Assembly (NCBI GenBank): GCA_017632945.1
Contig: JAGBQH010000012.1
Location: 1-64,000 of the forward strand
Source: Aeriscardovia sp.
GTDB taxonomy: Bacteria; Actinomycetota; Actinomycetes; Actinomycetales; Bifidobacteriaceae
Length of the DNA stretch: 64,000 nt
Reading direction: 5' to 3'
Positions 42,404 through 50,357 of this stretch are shown here, one piece after another; within the stretch, counting starts at the first letter, position 1, and each line of letters starts with the position of its first letter. The notes beneath the pieces were generated by a model. That model was given only the letters and a program-made list of their open reading frames with translations, did no database searches and was not told the origin of the DNA. Made by a program: the position numbers and the translations under genes.

Positions 42404-43591
42404 ATGAAAAATGAAAAACATCGCTCGTTTATATCCACCGTTTTTAGGCTTGCATTTTTTGTTTTCGCATTTGCCGCCCTTTCGGGCGCAGTCAGAGGCT
42501 TGATAAAACTTGCCAAGAAGAAAAGGGACGAAAAGGAGATAAGGGACAGAAGGATAGAAATCCGGGAAGATGACCAAAGCGCCGATTACGCTTTTATCAT
42601 TAACCCTTCAAAGCCAAGAGCGGCAAAAGTGGAAGAAACCGTGAAAGAGTTCTTCGCCCAACGGCACATGCAGCCTCCCGTATTCATAGACACTTTGATT
42701 GAAAAAGATGGATACGCCTGCGCCAAAGAGGCTCTGGAGAGGGGAGCTAAAGTCGTAGTGGCCTGTGGGGGAGATGGAACAGTAAGGACGGTGGGAAGCG
42801 CCCTGTGCGGAAGCGGAATACCCATGGGGGTGCTTCCCATAGGCACCGCCAACCTCTTTGCAAAAAATGTCGGACTTCCCTTGGATGTAAAAGAATCTCT
42901 AAAGGTGGTCGTCTCTCATGGTTCTAAGAAAATAGACATGGGGAGCATGAGATTTTTAGATTCTACAGATCCCTATTTCAAACACCGCTTCCTTTTGATT
43001 TCCGGAATTGGAACCGATGCGGAAATGATAGGCCTGACCAACCTCTCGCTTAAAAAGTACCTGGGGTGGGGGGCGTACGTGCTGGGGGGCTTAAAAAGCA
43101 TTTTGACCCCGCACTATATGGGAGATATTTCCGTAAAAAACGAAGAGGACAAGATTGTGCGTTTTTCAGACGTGCGCTTTAGAAGTTTTCTTGTGGGAAA
43201 CTGCGGGAAGATTCCGCTTTTAAACCTCATGCCCGGGGCGTCATACACTGACGGAATTTTGGATTTTAAGCTTTTAGACACTCAAAAAGGGCTGCTGGGG
43301 TGGGCAGAACTAATAAGCGGCCTGTTTTACGAATCCAAGTCCAGGGAGGGAGAGCCCCTTTTAAATGACGCCTTCACGATGGAAGAGATAAAGGGGGTGG
43401 AAGCAAGGCTGCGCCTCAGGGAAAAAGCTCCTATAGAACTGGACGGAGACGTAGTGGGCAAAAGCTCCAGCATCTTGGTTGAAGTAGAAAGGCAGTCTTT
43501 AATCCTCAGGGTCCCAGAGGGATCCCATGACGTGGACGCTACAGGTTTCATTCCATTGGCAGATCTTAGGAAGAACCTGAAGCAAGCTTAA
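42404..43591 (+). CDS. Diacylglycerol/lipid kinase family protein (DagK/YegS-like)
   Basis: 395 aa. A hydrophobic stretch near residues 13-35 suggests membrane association; a basic region follows. The catalytic domain starts AFIINPSKPRAAKVEE and has the nucleotide-binding CGGDGTVRTVGSAL, then GVLPIGTANLFAKNVGLP. The C-terminal lobe ends in PIELDGDVVGKSS. It would phosphorylate diacylglycerol or a related lipid at the membrane; the N-terminal anchor is longer than in soluble DgkB. Confidence 0.87.
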   Translation: MKNEKHRSFISTVFRLAFFVFAFAALSGAVRGLIKLAKKKRDEKEIRDRRIEIREDDQSADYAFIINPSKPRAAKVEETVKEFFAQRHMQPPVFIDTLIEKDGYACAKEALERGAKVVVACGGDGTVRTVGSALCGSGIPMGVLPIGTANLFAKNVGLPLDVKESLKVVVSHGSKKIDMGSMRFLDSTDPYFKHRFLLISGIGTDAEMIGLTNLSLKKYLGWGAYVLGGLKSILTPHYMGDISVKNEEDKIVRFSDVRFRSFLVGNCGKIPLLNLMPGASYTDGILDFKLLDTQKGLLGWAELISGLFYESKSREGEPLLNDAFTMEEIKGVEARLRLREKAPIELDGDVVGKSSSILVEVERQSLILRVPEGSHDVDATGFIPLADLRKNLKQA

Positions 43592-43610
43592 AGATCTTTT
43601 CCCAATACTT

Positions 43611-43616
43611 TATTCT
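43611..43616 (+). promoter_or_regulatory. Possible -10 element for leaderless pgm
   Basis: TATTCT lies six bases before ATG 43623, and no ribosome-binding site is present. Weaker match to consensus than the element before the phosphatase gene at 24488. Confidence 0.3.
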
Positions 43617-43622
43617 TGTCTT

Positions 43623-45269
43623 ATGGAATACACGCGAGCCGGAAAACCGGCAGAAGAAAAAGATCTGATAAATCCCGATTTATTAGTAAGAAAATACTAT
43701 GAGCTTGTCCCGGATCCGCAGCTGGCTTCCCAAAGGGTGGCCTTTGGCACCAGCGGGCACAGGGGAAGCTCCCTGTCGTCTTCTTTCAATGAGGCCCATA
43801 TAGTCTCCATCTCAAAAGCCATAGCCGAAATCCGAAAGGAAGAAGGGGTGGCCGGGCCCCTCTTTATAGGAAAAGACACCCACGCCTTAAGCGAATGCGC
43901 ATGGAGAACAGCGATAGAAGTGCTAACGGCAGCCGAGGTGGAAATCATTATAGATTCGAGGCCTTACACTCCCACCCCCGTAATTTCCAGGGCGATAATC
44001 AAATACAACTCGGGCCGTGAAAGAATGGCCGATGGGATTGTAGTAACCCCCTCTCACAACCCTCCAGAATTTGGAGGTTTTAAGTACGATTCGACCTCGG
44101 GCGGCCCCGCCCCGGATGGCCTGACTTCCCGCATCGCAAAGAGGGCCAACGAAATCCTAAAGGATTGGAAGAAAGTTGAAAGGATTCCCTTTCAAAAGGC
44201 CATTTCAAGCATATGGGTAAAGAAGTTGGACTACCGGGGGATGTACGTGGAGGATCTGGCCAAGGTCATAGACTTTGATGCGATCCGCAGCGGAAACGCC
44301 CGAATTGGCGTAGATCCTCTTTCCGGAGCCTCCATAGACTACTGGGAAGCTATAAACGACAGGTACGGGGTAAAGATCTGTAAGCTTAGAGACACTTTAG
44401 ACCCCACTTGGTCCTTTATGACCCTAGATCACGACGAAAAGATAAGAATCGATCCCTCTTCAAAAGATGCCATGGCCGGAGTAAAGGCTAAGCTAGATGA
44501 GGACAAGGCGTGGCAAAATCTGGATCTTGTATGCGCCACCGATCCGGATGCCGATAGATTCGGCCTCATAACGGAGGAGGGGGTGATAAACCCCAACTAC
44601 TTTCTAGCTTCCGCCGTTTTCTACCTCTCTTCGCACCGCAAATGGGGGAAGGATAAAAAAATAGGAAAGACCGTGGTCTCTTCCGACCTTATTGGCAAGG
44701 CCGCCGAAAGGTACTGCTCGGGAGCGTGGGAGGTTCCGGCCGGATTTAAATGGTTCGTAGATCCTCTCATAGAGGGAAGGGTGTCCTTAGCCGGAGAAGA
44801 GAGCGCGGGGCTGACTTTGCTGTGCCGGGACGGTTCGCTTTGGACTACCGACAAAGACGGCATTGTGGCCGATCTTTTGGCGATTGAAATGGCCTCCTGC
44901 GGCAGCGCCCCCAGGGATGTGCACAAACAAGAAGAGAAAGAGTTTGGGCCTTCTTGGTACAAAAGGGTGGATGTCGAAGCCGATCTCGAAGTGAGGGAAG
45001 CGATAAAAAGCCTAAGCCCTGAAGAAGTGATATGCCCATTTATAGGTTCTGAGCCCGTTTCCTGCATAACCGACAAGACGATGGAAGGGATAAAGTTTGG
45101 GGGAATAAAGGTAGAGAGCCGAAATACATGGTTTGTAGTCAGGCCTTCGGGCACTGAAGCCATTTACAAAATATACGCCGAGTCTTTCTCCTCTTCAGAG
45201 CAGCTTGAAGTTGCCATAGAAGAAGCAAAGAAACTGGTTGAAAAAGTTACTCCAAAGACCTGCAAGTGA
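43623..45269 (+). CDS. pgm: Phosphoglucomutase, alpha-D-glucose-specific
   Basis: Interconverts glucose 1- and 6-phosphate; 548 aa. N-terminal FGTSGHRGSSL; the phosphoserine loop is VVTPSHNPPEFGGFKY; metal loop ATDPDADRFG; sugar-binding GEESAGLTLL; phosphate-binding RPSGTEAIYKIYAES. Full length and intact. It supplies glucose 1-phosphate for glycogen and wall polysaccharide precursors, or runs the reverse way. No Shine-Dalgarno. Its stop overlaps the GTG of the B3/4 protein. Confidence 0.94.
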   Translation: MEYTRAGKPAEEKDLINPDLLVRKYYELVPDPQLASQRVAFGTSGHRGSSLSSSFNEAHIVSISKAIAEIRKEEGVAGPLFIGKDTHALSECAWRTAIEVLTAAEVEIIIDSRPYTPTPVISRAIIKYNSGRERMADGIVVTPSHNPPEFGGFKYDSTSGGPAPDGLTSRIAKRANEILKDWKKVERIPFQKAISSIWVKKLDYRGMYVEDLAKVIDFDAIRSGNARIGVDPLSGASIDYWEAINDRYGVKICKLRDTLDPTWSFMTLDHDEKIRIDPSSKDAMAGVKAKLDEDKAWQNLDLVCATDPDADRFGLITEEGVINPNYFLASAVFYLSSHRKWGKDKKIGKTVVSSDLIGKAAERYCSGAWEVPAGFKWFVDPLIEGRVSLAGEESAGLTLLCRDGSLWTTDKDGIVADLLAIEMASCGSAPRDVHKQEEKEFGPSWYKRVDVEADLEVREAIKSLSPEEVICPFIGSEPVSCITDKTMEGIKFGGIKVESRNTWFVVRPSGTEAIYKIYAESFSSSEQLEVAIEEAKKLVEKVTPKTCK

Positions 45270-45958
45270 AAATCTATGTGGAGGAGGCGGTCTTTTCCCT
45301 TCTTCCCCGCTTTACACTCTTCTGCCTGCAAGCGGATATGGGTTCTTTTCGCCTAGGAGACAGAAACCCTATGGCCGACCTTAAAACTGCCGTAGAAAGC
45401 GTGAAGGGGAGAGAAAAAAAGGAAGAGGGCCTTCCCCTTCCAGACCCCCTAGAGCCGTGGAGAGAAGCCTTTAAAAAATTTACGGCAGACAAGGGAGCTA
45501 GTTGCTCTTTAGATTCGCTTTTGAGCCGCGCCCACGCAGGAACAGTTGAATCCATAGGGCCCGTAGACGAAACGGTTAAGGCTGTCAGCCTCTATTTTTC
45601 CGTCCCCATTTCGGCTCTGGACGTTTCCAAGGTTAGAAGATTTTTGGGGCTATGCCTAAGCCGGGGCCGCGATCCTTTTCTGGATGAGGAAAAAGAAAGC
45701 CTCACCCGTGAAGGGGAAGTGTGCTATATGGACAAGTTGGGGGCTGCGAGCCGATGCATTAATTGGAAAATTTCACCGCGCTTGAAAGCCACAGAGGAGA
45801 GCCGAAGGATCCTATTTCTTTCCGAATCTGTGGACGCAGATTCTAGGATGCGCACCGCAGAGGCAGTGAAAGATTTGGATCGAAGGCTTCAGGCTTATTT
45901 TGGGGCTAAAACAAGATTCTTTGTTCTGGATTCCACTCAAATGGCAAAGAGGATATAG
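45266..45958 (+). CDS. Free-standing B3/4 domain protein
   Basis: 230 aa. Matches in outline the B3/B4 domain found in the beta subunit of phenylalanine-tRNA ligase, where it edits mischarged tRNA: ETVKAVSLYFSVPISALDVS, GLCLSRGRDPF, and EVCYMDKLGAASRCINWKIS are the landmark blocks; the family then ends with a short Asp-rich stretch. Free-standing members exist in many bacteria, and their task (possibly tRNA or amino-acid related) is unsettled. GTG start, coupled to pgm. A tRNA-Arg lies on the opposite strand five bases further. Confidence 0.8.
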   Translation: MKIYVEEAVFSLLPRFTLFCLQADMGSFRLGDRNPMADLKTAVESVKGREKKEEGLPLPDPLEPWREAFKKFTADKGASCSLDSLLSRAHAGTVESIGPVDETVKAVSLYFSVPISALDVSKVRRFLGLCLSRGRDPFLDEEKESLTREGEVCYMDKLGAASRCINWKISPRLKATEESRRILFLSESVDADSRMRTAEAVKDLDRRLQAYFGAKTRFFVLDSTQMAKRI

Positions 45959-45962
45959 AAAG

Positions 45963-46035
45963 TGCCCTGGATGCGAATCGAACGCACGACACCCGCTTTA
46001 GGAGAGCGGTGCTCTATCCACTGAGCTACCAGGGC
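45963..46035 (-). tRNA. tRNA-Arg, anticodon CCT
   Basis: 73 bases, class I. Acceptor arms GCCCTGG/CCAGGGC with discriminator A73, D-arm GCTC-AGTGGATA-GAGC, anticodon stem CCGCT/AGCGG with loop CTCCTAA, and T-loop TTCGATT. The anticodon reads the rare AGG codon. CCA is not encoded. Confidence 0.92.
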
Positions 46036-46110
46036 AAATCTGTAATCATAATAACATGTATTTTTATAAACTAAAATCCTTTATGTAGAAGTCATTCGCT
46101 AAGGAGTCTG

Positions 46111-47109
46111 ATGGGAAGAAAAAAGAATCGCCCATCTCGTGCTGCCGCGGAAGCCAATTTACAAAAGGTGCGCGGGCGCAAATGGGGATACAACATGTCT
46201 CAGGTAGATGAATTTCTTTCCAAAGCCCATCAGCTTTATGAACAAGCCAAACCTGCCATGAGTCAGGAATCTGTGCAGATCTCTTCTTTCGACCTGCAAA
46301 AGGGAGGCTACAGGATAAGCGACGTGGACGGGGCTCTGATGCGCCTGCAGCAAGCCGTTTCCGACAAGCACACCCGATGGGAAGTTGAATACAGGGGTGA
46401 AAGGGGGTGGATGGAAGAAACCTTGGCCTTGGCCTTGTCTTTAAAACCCAGGGAGCTGGCCCCGCTGTGTAAAAGATTTGATAAGGGAAAGAGAAAAACC
46501 ATCTCTTACGACAGGCAGCAGGTGGACCAGGTGATGGACGACTCTTGGTACACGATTTGCAAGCACCTTTCTATTTCTCCCGATACCCGCTTAAGGGAAC
46601 CCATGGATGTTGACGCCATAGATGTATCGGATACCGTTTTTACGCAGAGAAAGGGGAGAAGGGGATATGGCGAGCCTTCCGTGGATGCCTATCTCAACCG
46701 GGTGGTACAGGTTTTAAACAGAATCGAATCTTTCAAACGCTTGGGCTACAGGATGCCAGACCCTACTACTGTCAAGCCTGTCCGCAGGGGATTTGTGGAA
46801 GAAGTGAAAGCGGGGGGAGAAGAAGAAAAAGAAAGAGTTTACCTTCAGGCCCCTGCCGAACACGCAGATTTAAGCTCTCTAGTTTCAAAGTCAGAAAAGG
46901 AAAGCGAACAGACCCTTCCCTCAAGAATTTCTCCTCCCCTTTCAGAAGAGACGCCCACCCGGCCAGCCCCTATTTTGCCTCCTGCGCTAGAGGCTGAGTC
47001 AGCCCCGCTTTATGAACCAAAGAAGGCCGCCCCGAGGCGCAGGCATGCGCAAAGTAAAAGCTTCCTTGGCTTTAAGCGAAGTTCTTCCTCCAAGGGAGAT
47101 GAGAAATAG
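46111..47109 (+). CDS. DivIVA-domain-like protein with three repeated motifs
   Basis: 332 aa, cytoplasmic. The motif of DivIVA N-termini (xGYxxxxVDxFL) appears at three points: KWGYNMSQVDEFL near residue 26, KGGYRISDVDGAL near 70, and RRGYGEPSVDAYL near 190, with a weaker ISYDRQQVDQVM near 130. A single DivIVA has one. The rest is Pro/Glu-rich and probably disordered, with a basic end. It may bind negatively curved membrane or the cell-division/polar machinery. Ribosome-binding site AAGGAG. Its end overlaps the start region of the hydrolase that follows. Confidence 0.7.
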   Translation: MGRKKNRPSRAAAEANLQKVRGRKWGYNMSQVDEFLSKAHQLYEQAKPAMSQESVQISSFDLQKGGYRISDVDGALMRLQQAVSDKHTRWEVEYRGERGWMEETLALALSLKPRELAPLCKRFDKGKRKTISYDRQQVDQVMDDSWYTICKHLSISPDTRLREPMDVDAIDVSDTVFTQRKGRRGYGEPSVDAYLNRVVQVLNRIESFKRLGYRMPDPTTVKPVRRGFVEEVKAGGEEEKERVYLQAPAEHADLSSLVSKSEKESEQTLPSRISPPLSEETPTRPAPILPPALEAESAPLYEPKKAAPRRRHAQSKSFLGFKRSSSSKGDEK

Positions 47110-48856
47110 CCTTCTTATGCTCTTTACAGAAAAACCGCGCAGAAAAAAACACAAATATTATTGGCCGGCAAGCCTCAGATTTACCAGCACCCTTTGCGTC
47201 TTTATAGTCTTGATGGTCCTTTTGGCCCTCGCCTCCCAGGCGGCAAAAGTGAGTTGGAGCGATAAGCCGTTGAATCGAACCATACAACCTGTGACCAGCA
47301 ACACTGCGGTGGACATGGTTCCGGATTCAAAATCGGTTCAGTGCTCTTCGGCGCAAAAGGCACAGGGGGTGGGGCTTTGCGCCCTGTCTTTGACGACGGG
47401 AAAATACAAGGTAGGCCTAAAGCTTGAACAGTTCACTGGAGTAGAAGAGGGGACGGGAGACAAGCAGAACATAAGGATGCTGCTCCATTACCCGATAGGC
47501 GACAAAGGCGAAATGCCAGGAATAATATTTCTGTCTGGAGCCGGAACTGGAAGCGCAACTGAGGCCTTCCAGGACCAGGCTTACTACTTTGCTTCAGCCG
47601 GATTTGTGGCAGCCACCATCGACAAGCCCGTCTGGCACACCACCCCCATTACGCGAGACTACCCTTCCATGGCCCGGGTATACGACGAGGCCATAAACAT
47701 GATGCGAAAGTTTCCCGGGGTGGACCCCAACGCCATAGGGGTGCACTGCGACAGCGAATCGGGATGGATAGAGCCCTATATTTTGGATATGGATCACAAA
47801 ATAGCCTTCCAGATCCTAGCTTCTCCCATGCTTTTTGAACCCAGAAGGGCCATGGCTTTTGTGGGTGCCCAGGACTTTTCCATAATCGGAGCCAATCCGG
47901 GCTACCAGTCGATGGTAAGGAAGGTATTTAGCATAGACTTTCCTGGGCTAGGGCTGAAAGACGGAAACTGCAACCCCTTCAATTCAAGAAGCTTTGCCAT
48001 ACCTACGTTTCTGGCCTACGGAGCTAAGGACGTTATGACTTCCCAGGTCGACGGCATGGCCAAAATAATGCAGATGGCCCAGGAGGCCGGAAATGAAAAC
48101 TTCGTCCTGCGCGACTATCCTTTTGCAGACCATATCCTGCGCATAGGAAACGGCGCCGCAGGCGACACCACCTTGGCCGATCATTACCTTCAGGAGACTT
48201 TAGCCTGGAGCGCGGGGATGGTCTTGAATTATAAGCAGACCGCCCCGAAAGTGGCAGGCCATGAAATCTACCAGTCCATAGGGCTGCCCGTCGTGCACTC
48301 AGACCCGGTGGGGATGTGGTACGCCATCGTGCTCCACAGCCTCCTTATCCTCTTTATAATCGTCACAGCTGTTTACTCCCTTGTAGTTTTAGGCTACAAG
48401 ATCGCAGCGCTGTGCAAGCACGACAAAAGGCCAGTAGCCTTTGCAGGAAACTTTGCAAAAGATATTTTCTTTTCAGCCCTCGCCAGCTTTATAGCCCTTT
48501 GGCTGTTTATTGCAGCAGTGACGCAAATTGTTATAAGGGTAGCGTTTCTCGCGTGGGGCGCCGCCCCCAAAATAGGGGGGATGGTCTACTGGAGCTGGTA
48601 CGTGATACAGGCGGCGTGCGTAGTCGTGGTGTGGACATGGTCCATGGTTATCACTTCCCTTTTCGAGGCTATGAGCCTGAAAGGCTGGTTTAAAGGGAAA
48701 AATAAGCCGAAAACGCAAAGGCAGATTGAATTTCTAGAGAGCCGGGACCACTTTATAGCCTCAAGCAAGATGGGTATGGGCTACATAATCATCCTGGCCA
48801 TCACTATGCTCCTCGTACTTTTGGTTTTGGCCTTCTGGGGGCTATTCCTTTACTAA
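47099..48856 (+). CDS. Membrane-bound alpha/beta hydrolase of unknown substrate
   Basis: About 585 aa from ATG 47099; the longest frame begins at 47012 inside the previous gene, and ATG 47117 is another option, so the start is uncertain. One N-terminal membrane helix (FTSTLCVFIVLMVLLALAS), then an alpha/beta hydrolase domain outside the membrane: IIFLSGAGTGS (oxyanion region), nucleophile elbow HCDSESGW (Ser in CDSES), acid FLAYGAKDVMT, and His in YPFADHILRIG. A C-terminal block of four or five membrane helices follows. The triad is inferred from order and spacing. Substrate unknown; location suggests envelope lipid or ester. Confidence 0.72.
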   Translation: MRNSLLMLFTEKPRRKKHKYYWPASLRFTSTLCVFIVLMVLLALASQAAKVSWSDKPLNRTIQPVTSNTAVDMVPDSKSVQCSSAQKAQGVGLCALSLTTGKYKVGLKLEQFTGVEEGTGDKQNIRMLLHYPIGDKGEMPGIIFLSGAGTGSATEAFQDQAYYFASAGFVAATIDKPVWHTTPITRDYPSMARVYDEAINMMRKFPGVDPNAIGVHCDSESGWIEPYILDMDHKIAFQILASPMLFEPRRAMAFVGAQDFSIIGANPGYQSMVRKVFSIDFPGLGLKDGNCNPFNSRSFAIPTFLAYGAKDVMTSQVDGMAKIMQMAQEAGNENFVLRDYPFADHILRIGNGAAGDTTLADHYLQETLAWSAGMVLNYKQTAPKVAGHEIYQSIGLPVVHSDPVGMWYAIVLHSLLILFIIVTAVYSLVVLGYKIAALCKHDKRPVAFAGNFAKDIFFSALASFIALWLFIAAVTQIVIRVAFLAWGAAPKIGGMVYWSWYVIQAACVVVVWTWSMVITSLFEAMSLKGWFKGKNKPKTQRQIEFLESRDHFIASSKMGMGYIIILAITMLLVLLVLAFWGLFLY

Positions 48857-49572
48857 TGCTGATCGAAGATGAAGGGATAGTTTTAAGGCAATGGCCTCTG
48901 GGGGAAGCGGGCGCCATTTTTTCCGTTCTCACCCGAAACCACGGCAAAGCCAGACTGGTTTCCAATAGCATTAAAAAAAATAAGTCCATGAGATCGTCTC
49001 TGGCTCCCTTTATGAGAGATTCATTTGTGTACTGGAAAGGGAAAAGCGAGCTTTCAAGGCTCTCTCAGTCTTCCCTGCTTTCCCCATTCGGCCTCTACCT
49101 TTCTTCCGACTACGACTCATACCTTGCCGCCTGCCTCATGGCCGAAATAACCGAAAAGCTTTTTGAGCCTTCCCAGGGGGAAGAGGGCGACTACCTGCTT
49201 TTATGGGGAGCTCTCTCGGCCCTCAGCAAAAAGAAGAGGGAAGCGTGGAAGATCCTGCTTTCCTATGAACTTAGGATTGTGGCCAATGCCGGCTGGAAGC
49301 CTGAAATTTTGGCTTGCGCCGAATGCGGAAGGGAAGGAGACTTTCTTTCTTTCAGCATGCAAAAGGGCGGATGGGTATGCCAAAAGTGTGCAAGCGCCGA
49401 TGCCATTCGGTTTTCAAAGCCTCAAAAAGAGCTCTTTTGCGCCCTGCTCCTGGGAGAGTGGGAAAAGTGCAGGGAGCCGGATGGGAAGGTGGAAAAGCTT
49501 ATAAAAGACTGGGTAAATTATTATTTGGATCGCAAACTTAATTCGCTAAAGGTAATCAGGGAGAAAATATGA
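48856..49572 (+). CDS. recO: DNA repair protein RecO
   Basis: 238 aa. N-terminal OB fold opens with MLIEDEGIVLRQWPLGEAGA and ILS-type strands; the middle is helical; a C4 zinc site (CAECG and CQKCA) is at about residues 154-178. Loads RecA with RecR/RecF on SSB-coated DNA. Its ATG overlaps the hydrolase stop by one base, and its stop overlaps uppS (ATGA). Confidence 0.93.
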   Translation: MLIEDEGIVLRQWPLGEAGAIFSVLTRNHGKARLVSNSIKKNKSMRSSLAPFMRDSFVYWKGKSELSRLSQSSLLSPFGLYLSSDYDSYLAACLMAEITEKLFEPSQGEEGDYLLLWGALSALSKKKREAWKILLSYELRIVANAGWKPEILACAECGREGDFLSFSMQKGGWVCQKCASADAIRFSKPQKELFCALLLGEWEKCREPDGKVEKLIKDWVNYYLDRKLNSLKVIREKI

Positions 49573-50339
49573 AAGCCCAAGAAGACTACACTTCCCTCTC
49601 CCGCCCAGATCCCCCTTTTTCTCATCCAGAAATCATCCCCCACTTTGAAGGAAAAGTTCCCAGGCACGTCGGAGTGATTATGGATGGAAACGGAAGATGG
49701 GCACAGCAAAGAGGCCTTGCGCGCACCGAAGGCCATAAAGCCGCCGAACCTGTCGTCTTCGACACTATTGCCGGCGCCATAGAGGCCGGGGTGCGCTACC
49801 TCACTCTCTACACTTTCTCCACGGAAAACTGGAATAGATCTCCTGCAGAAGTGCGCTTCCTTATGGGCTTTTCAAGAGACATAATCCACCGAAGGGTCCA
49901 CCAGATGGATGAGTGGGGAGTGAGGGTAAGATGGGCCGGGCGAAGGCCCAAGCTTTGGACTTCGGTAATAAATGAACTGGAAAAAGCCGAAGAGATCACA
50001 AAAAACAATAAAGTCATAGACGTGGTCTTTGCCGTAAACTACGGGGGGAGGGCCGAAATAGTGGATGCGGTAAACGAAATTTTGGCCAAGGGGGAGAAAA
50101 AAGTTACCGAAAAAAGTTTTGCAAGCCATTTGTATAATTCCGATATCCCTGATTTAGACTTGATCATGAGAAGTTCCGGCGAAAAGAGGCTGAGCAACTT
50201 CATGCTGTGGCAAAGCGCGTACGCAGAACTGGATTTTGAGCCGGAGCTTTGGCCAGATTGCGGCAGGAAAGTGCTGTGGCGCGCTATAGATGCCTACTGC
50301 AGGCGCTCTAGGCGCTTTGGAGGCGTTGAAAGTGCTTAA
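49569..50339 (+). CDS. uppS: Isoprenyl (undecaprenyl) diphosphate synthase
   Basis: Cis-prenyltransferase of 256 aa that builds the long isoprenoid carrier for cell-wall precursors. Signature GVIMDGNGRWAQQRGL with the catalytic Asp, GHKAA, TLYTFSTENWNR, and the closing motif RSSGEKRLSNFMLWQSAYAE. The recO-uppS pair is a common bacterial arrangement. Confidence 0.95.
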   Translation: MKAQEDYTSLSRPDPPFSHPEIIPHFEGKVPRHVGVIMDGNGRWAQQRGLARTEGHKAAEPVVFDTIAGAIEAGVRYLTLYTFSTENWNRSPAEVRFLMGFSRDIIHRRVHQMDEWGVRVRWAGRRPKLWTSVINELEKAEEITKNNKVIDVVFAVNYGGRAEIVDAVNEILAKGEKKVTEKSFASHLYNSDIPDLDLIMRSSGEKRLSNFMLWQSAYAELDFEPELWPDCGRKVLWRAIDAYCRRSRRFGGVESA

Positions 50340-50357
50340 GCCAAAAGAAGGTTAAAA

